Positions 12,448-15,317 of a DNA stretch of 15,317 nt are shown here, piece by piece (the stretch's first letter is position 1; each line of letters opens with the position of its first letter). The notes beneath the pieces were generated by a model. The model made no database searches. It was not told where the DNA came from and saw only the letters and a list, made by a program, of their open reading frames with translations. The stretch comes from Candidatus Methylomirabilota bacterium (GTDB taxonomy: Bacteria; Methylomirabilota; Methylomirabilia; Methylomirabilales; 2-02-FULL-66-22), in NCBI GenBank assembly GCA_016209725.1, contig JACQVO010000054.1, positions 1 through 15,317 of the forward strand, written 5' to 3'. Both the position numbers and the translations under genes were made by a program.

Positions 12448-13326
12448 TCAGAATCTCGGCATGACGACGCGCGCCGTGGCAGCCAGCATGGAGGGTTCGC
12501 AGCACTGCGAGACCCGCACGTCCCCCCGGATGCTGGTGAGCATGTAGGCGTCCTCGACAGAAAGCCCGAGGCGCCGCTGGAGCAGCGCGATCATCTCCTC
12601 GCATGCCACCCGGATGGCGTCGCCGATCACCGGACCCTCCCCCGTGCTGATCCAGCAATCCGGGAACTCGATCCACGGCCGGGCAATCCCTTCTCCCTTG
12701 GCCAATTCCACGCGCGCGGTGACTTCTCCGCAGATCTCCAGGGCAGTGATGGAGATCTCCCCATCGCCCATGGAAGCGTGCACGTCCCCGATCGCCAGCA
12801 ATCCCTCCGGCACGAAAACGGGCAGATGCACTCGGGCGCCCACCCGGACATCGTTGTGATCCATGTTGCCGCCGTGGGGGCCGGGGGAGATGTTTCCGAC
12901 CCCCTCGCCGGCGGGGGCCGTCCCGATCACCCCCACCATCGGCCGCACCGGGAAGCGGATCCGGTCGCTGAAGACGACCATTCCGTTCACGATATCCAGC
13001 ATCTTGGTACGATAGTCCGCGATGAGGGGTCCCAGGACACCCAGCCGGGGCCGGACCCCGGTGAACCCGCGAGAGCCGAGGGCGATGTCGAGGATCTCTA
13101 CGACCAGGGCATCGCTGGGCTCGGCCCTCCGGACGGCCACGGGGCCCGTGGCCGGATTCGGCCCTTTGGGGTGGGGCCGGTTGAAAAGTTCGCGCTCGCT
13201 CTGCACCGTCCCGCTGCGAGCGTCCCACGTCTCGAAGCAGACCTCCGTCCCGGCGTCGATAGTGGCGACCGGCGGATTTCTCCGGTCGAATGAGTACACG
13301 ATCTGATCCCGGCTGATCCGGATCAT
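12448..13326 (-). CDS. Acetamidase/formamidase family protein
   Basis: A 292-residue protein of the FmdA/AmdA family, which hydrolyses formamide, acetamide or related short amides to ammonia and the carboxylate. Recognisable motifs are GTEVCFETWDA (about residues 26-36), GPVAVRRAEPSDALVVEI, PMVGVIGTAP (129-138), SPGPHGGNMDHND (147-159), and GDVHASMGDGEI (180-191), which hold the conserved His and Asp residues of the metal-containing active site. The product lacks the long C-terminal extension of the classical approximately 400-residue formamidases, as many bacterial relatives do. The gene lies between an amidase and an exporter on the same strand and is bracketed by two inverted MITEs; copy 2 ends 21 bp before its start. 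Confidence 0.93.
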   Translation of the reverse strand: MIRISRDQIVYSFDRRNPPVATIDAGTEVCFETWDARSGTVQSERELFNRPHPKGPNPATGPVAVRRAEPSDALVVEILDIALGSRGFTGVRPRLGVLGPLIADYRTKMLDIVNGMVVFSDRIRFPVRPMVGVIGTAPAGEGVGNISPGPHGGNMDHNDVRVGARVHLPVFVPEGLLAIGDVHASMGDGEISITALEICGEVTARVELAKGEGIARPWIEFPDCWISTGEGPVIGDAIRVACEEMIALLQRRLGLSVEDAYMLTSIRGDVRVSQCCEPSMLAATARVVMPRF

Positions 13327-13346
13327 CGCCCCGATTCCCCCCGCGG

Positions 13347-13478
13347 CTAGTGTACTGTCTCAGAAATGGCTTTACAGCGGACCCGTTCGGGCTGAGCTTG
13401 TCGAAGCCCGGATTCCGCACCCTTCGACAGGCTCAGGGTGAACGGAATTGTAAAGGCATTTGAGGAGCACTGCACTAG
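13347..13478 (+). mobile_element. 132-bp MITE, copy 2 (inverted relative to copy 1)
   Basis: Starts and ends with CTAG and is 132 bp long. The terminal inverted repeats are CTAGTGTACTG and, on the opposite strand, CTAGTGCACTG. The core is nearly identical to the reverse complement of copy 1, including both internal hairpins. It fills almost the whole gap between the amidase and acetamidase genes, and its last CTAG supplies the TAG stop of the amidase on the minus strand. Confidence 0.85.
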
Positions 13479-14830
13479 AGTGCCGGCCGGGAGTGGTGCC
13501 AGGGTGTGGCCGCCTCGTAGGCCGCACCGACCCGCAGGACCGTCGCCTCGTCGAAGTGGCGCCCCATGATCTGCAGCCCCAGGGGGAGACCCGAGGGTGC
13601 GAAGCCCATCGGCACGCCCAGCGCGGGCAGGCCGAACGTGCTGGCCGGGGCATTGAACACCGGGTCGCCCGTGGAGGCGAGGCCCTCGGGCGCGGGGCCG
13701 GGCGTCGCCGGCGTAACCAGGACGTCCACCTCCGCGAAGAGTCGTCGCATCGCCTGGATGGCCGCGGCCCGGACCTGCTGGGCGCGAAGATACGACGCCG
13801 CCGGAATCAAAAGGCCCGCCTCGATCAGCCCCCTGAGCTTCGGCCCATAGTCCTGCGCTCGTCTCCGGAACCAATCCTGATGGAAGGCGGCCCCCTCGGC
13901 GTGGGTGATCACGCGGCCCGCCTCTACGCCGGCCTCGAAGACTTCTGGCAGCCTGACCTCGCGGACGAGTATCCCGAGTTCCTCCAGCACGCCCACCGCC
14001 TTCTGGAACGTCGCCAGCACCGCCCCGCTCGCCCGCTCGGGGAAGTAGCGGTCCGGCACCCCCGCGATCAGCCCGCGGGGCGGCTCGTCCAGCGCCTCGG
14101 TATAGGCAGGCACGCGGCGCGGCACCGCCGTCGGGTCGCGCGGGTCCGCCCCCGCGACCGCCTGCAGGAGAAGCGCCACGTCCCGAACCGTCCTCGCGAT
14201 CGGGCCTGGGTGGTCGAGGGACCAGGCGAAGGCAAGGATGCCGTGCCGGCTGACCCGGCCGTACGTCGGCTTGAGCCCCACCACGCCGCAGAAAGCGGCG
14301 GGACGGACGATGGATCCGCCCGTCTGCGTGCCGAAGGCCCCCGGGCACATACGCGCCGCCACGGCCGCAGCCGAGCCGCTGCTGGAGCCACCGGGCGTGT
14401 GGCCGGGATTCCACGGGTTCCGGGTCGGGGGCGGATCAAAATAGGCGAATTCCGTGGTGGTCGTCTTGCCCAGGAGGATTGCGCCGTTCTCGCGCAGCCG
14501 GCGAACGACGGTGGCATCGAAGGTCGGGACAAACCCGCCGAGGATCTTTGATCCCGCGGACGTCTCCAGGCCCGCCGTGTAATAGATGTCCTTGATGCCG
14601 ACCGGGATGCCGTGAAGCGGCCCCAGGTGGGTCCCCCGCCGGAGGAGGTCCTCAAGGCGCTCCGCCTCGACCAGCGCCTGTTCGGGCACGGTCCGCGCCC
14701 AGGCCTGCACGCGCGGCTCCAGCGCGGCGATCCTGTCGAGGAGCGAACGGGTGAGTTCCACGGGCGACAGGGCTCCCCTGCGGATCAGCTCCCCCGCCTC
14801 GGCCAGCGTCAGTTCCCAGGGTTCCCCCAT
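13475..14830 (-). CDS. Amidase (amidase signature family)
   Basis: The 451-residue protein carries the full Ser-cisSer-Lys triad of the amidase signature family: Lys80 in GIPVGIKDIYY, cis-Ser149 in GGSSSGSAAAVAA, and nucleophile Ser173 in TQTGGSIVRPAAFCGVVGLKPTYG. It also has the N-terminal LSPVELTRSLLDRI helix, NPWNPGHTPGG, and a C-terminal FGLPALGVPMG and LPLGLQIMG. These enzymes hydrolyse amides in the cytoplasm; GatA is excluded as likely because no GatB/C partners are present, and a catabolic amidase fits better. It is the first gene of the amidase-acetamidase-LysE series. The start follows GGAGGGG. The final codons run into the MITE end, which provides the stop. Confidence 0.94.
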   Translation of the reverse strand: MGEPWELTLAEAGELIRRGALSPVELTRSLLDRIAALEPRVQAWARTVPEQALVEAERLEDLLRRGTHLGPLHGIPVGIKDIYYTAGLETSAGSKILGGFVPTFDATVVRRLRENGAILLGKTTTTEFAYFDPPPTRNPWNPGHTPGGSSSGSAAAVAARMCPGAFGTQTGGSIVRPAAFCGVVGLKPTYGRVSRHGILAFAWSLDHPGPIARTVRDVALLLQAVAGADPRDPTAVPRRVPAYTEALDEPPRGLIAGVPDRYFPERASGAVLATFQKAVGVLEELGILVREVRLPEVFEAGVEAGRVITHAEGAAFHQDWFRRRAQDYGPKLRGLIEAGLLIPAASYLRAQQVRAAAIQAMRRLFAEVDVLVTPATPGPAPEGLASTGDPVFNAPASTFGLPALGVPMGFAPSGLPLGLQIMGRHFDEATVLRVGAAYEAATPWHHSRPAL

Positions 14831-14857
14831 ACTCGCCCCTCCCTACCCTGGATTATT

Positions 14858-15317
14858 CGGCGCGCCGTGAAAGGCGCTGTGTTCTTGCGGGTGCAAGTCC
14901 CGCCTGGGGAGTTGTCGGTACACCCCAGTAGCTACCGAGGCGGTCAGCAGGGTAACCAACTCGCCGAAGCCCTCGGGACATCGGTCCGCCAGGGGCGGAT
15001 CCCGCCTGCTCGCGGGACGGGCCGCACCACGTGTGAAGCCCGCGCAGGCCTCGAAAGGGAAGATGCGAGAGCCGACCGGCCCGAATAACCGGGAAGGCCG
15101 CGGGACTCAGCGCGAGCAACCGACCGAGGACCGCGGAGTCGCTCGCCGGGGGAGGGGGCGTGGCACGGCGGCACAGAGCCCGGCGCAACACGGGAGCCCC
15201 AGGGCGGCGAGGGGTCGCGGCCCTCGCCCCGTCTTCGGGACGGGAGCCGGCCTGGGCGTCGGAGGGGTCCACAGTACCGCTCGGACCTCCTGGACAACAC
15301 CACCCGGGGGGCGGGAA
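14858..15317 (+). mobile_element. Group II intron, 5' RNA domains (runs off the window)
   Basis: The sequence from GTGAAAGGCGCTG (14869 onward) through GGTACACCCCAGTAGCTACCG and GGTCAGCAGGGTAACCAACT matches the conserved domain I pattern of bacterial group II introns. The stems GCGGG/CCCGC, CTGGGG/CCCCAG and TCCGCC/GGCGGA are readable. Further on, ACACGGGAGCCCCAGGG and GGGGTCCACAGTACC resemble the domain IV lead-in to the intron-encoded reverse transcriptase, which would begin after 15317. The canonical GTGYG 5' end is not found at the expected distance upstream, so the 5' boundary is uncertain and may be truncated. It lies just upstream of, and divergent from, the amidase gene. Confidence 0.72.

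Noticed and set aside
13460..14551. Long open frames on the plus strand opposite the amidase
   Set aside because: Pure antisense shadow of the amidase, whose catalytic motifs are complete on the minus strand.
14853..15303. Minus-strand open frames over the last 450 bp
   Set aside because: The plus strand is structured group II intron RNA; the open frames are Arg/Pro/Ser-rich and have no family features.
1..15317. CRISPR array, tRNA or rRNA genes
   Set aside because: No regularly spaced repeats and no tRNA-like cloverleaf or rRNA sequence were seen on either strand.

Overview
The window is GC-rich bacterial DNA (15.3 kb) with short intergenic gaps, GGAGG-type ribosome binding sites and strong G/C preference at third codon positions. 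The mix of families fits a soil or subsurface lineage such as Methylomirabilota/Rokubacteria or a GC-rich proteobacterium: DUF433/DUF5615 and TumE-type toxin-antitoxin pairs, DUF1847, DinB, an acetamidase, an amidase and a D-2-hydroxyacid dehydrogenase. No marker gene fixes the taxon, so this is a low-confidence inference.

Layout. (1) Positions 16-525 hold a nitroreductase, followed by about 590 bp without a gene that carries an inverted ACCGC(C)AAAG-type repeat. (2) Positions 1118-5439 form an accessory island with every gene on the minus strand. It contains an orphan HigA antitoxin, a DUF433 antitoxin/DUF5615 toxin pair with palindromic operators, a small lipoprotein with an unknown neighbour, a TumE-like toxin with its winged-helix antitoxin, and a ribbon-helix-helix antitoxin whose PIN toxin survives only as its two ends. 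Repeats and gene debris litter this part: two direct repeats of about 115 bp flank the TumE module, a tandem GTAATAGGGGAC repeat is present, and a 14-codon 3' scrap of a hydroxyacid dehydrogenase gene abuts that repeat. (3) Positions 5562-8538 are on the plus strand: a putative exported protein, a one-helix membrane protein and a CPA2 (KefB-type) cation:proton antiporter with TrkA-N/TrkA-C domains that is interrupted by two compensating frameshifts. (4) Positions 8864-11263 are on the minus strand: an intact D-2-hydroxyacid dehydrogenase, and a DUF1847-DinB gene pair. (5) Positions 11614-14830 are on the minus strand in the order amidase, acetamidase/formamidase, LysE-type exporter. Both gaps between these genes are occupied by copies of a 132-bp MITE in opposite orientation. 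(6) From about 14858 to the end, the plus strand shows the 5' RNA part of a group II intron whose reverse transcriptase would lie beyond the window.

How the genes may work together. The amidase, acetamidase and LysE exporter look like an amide/amino-acid handling unit that was colonised by MITEs at both junctions. The minus-strand island is a collection of stability modules in different states of decay. The most informative features are the MITE-bracketed acetamidase, the internally deleted PIN toxin beside its intact antitoxin, the dehydrogenase scrap with an intact relative 4 kb away, and the double frameshift in the antiporter. No wholly new multi-gene system could be supported from sequence alone.
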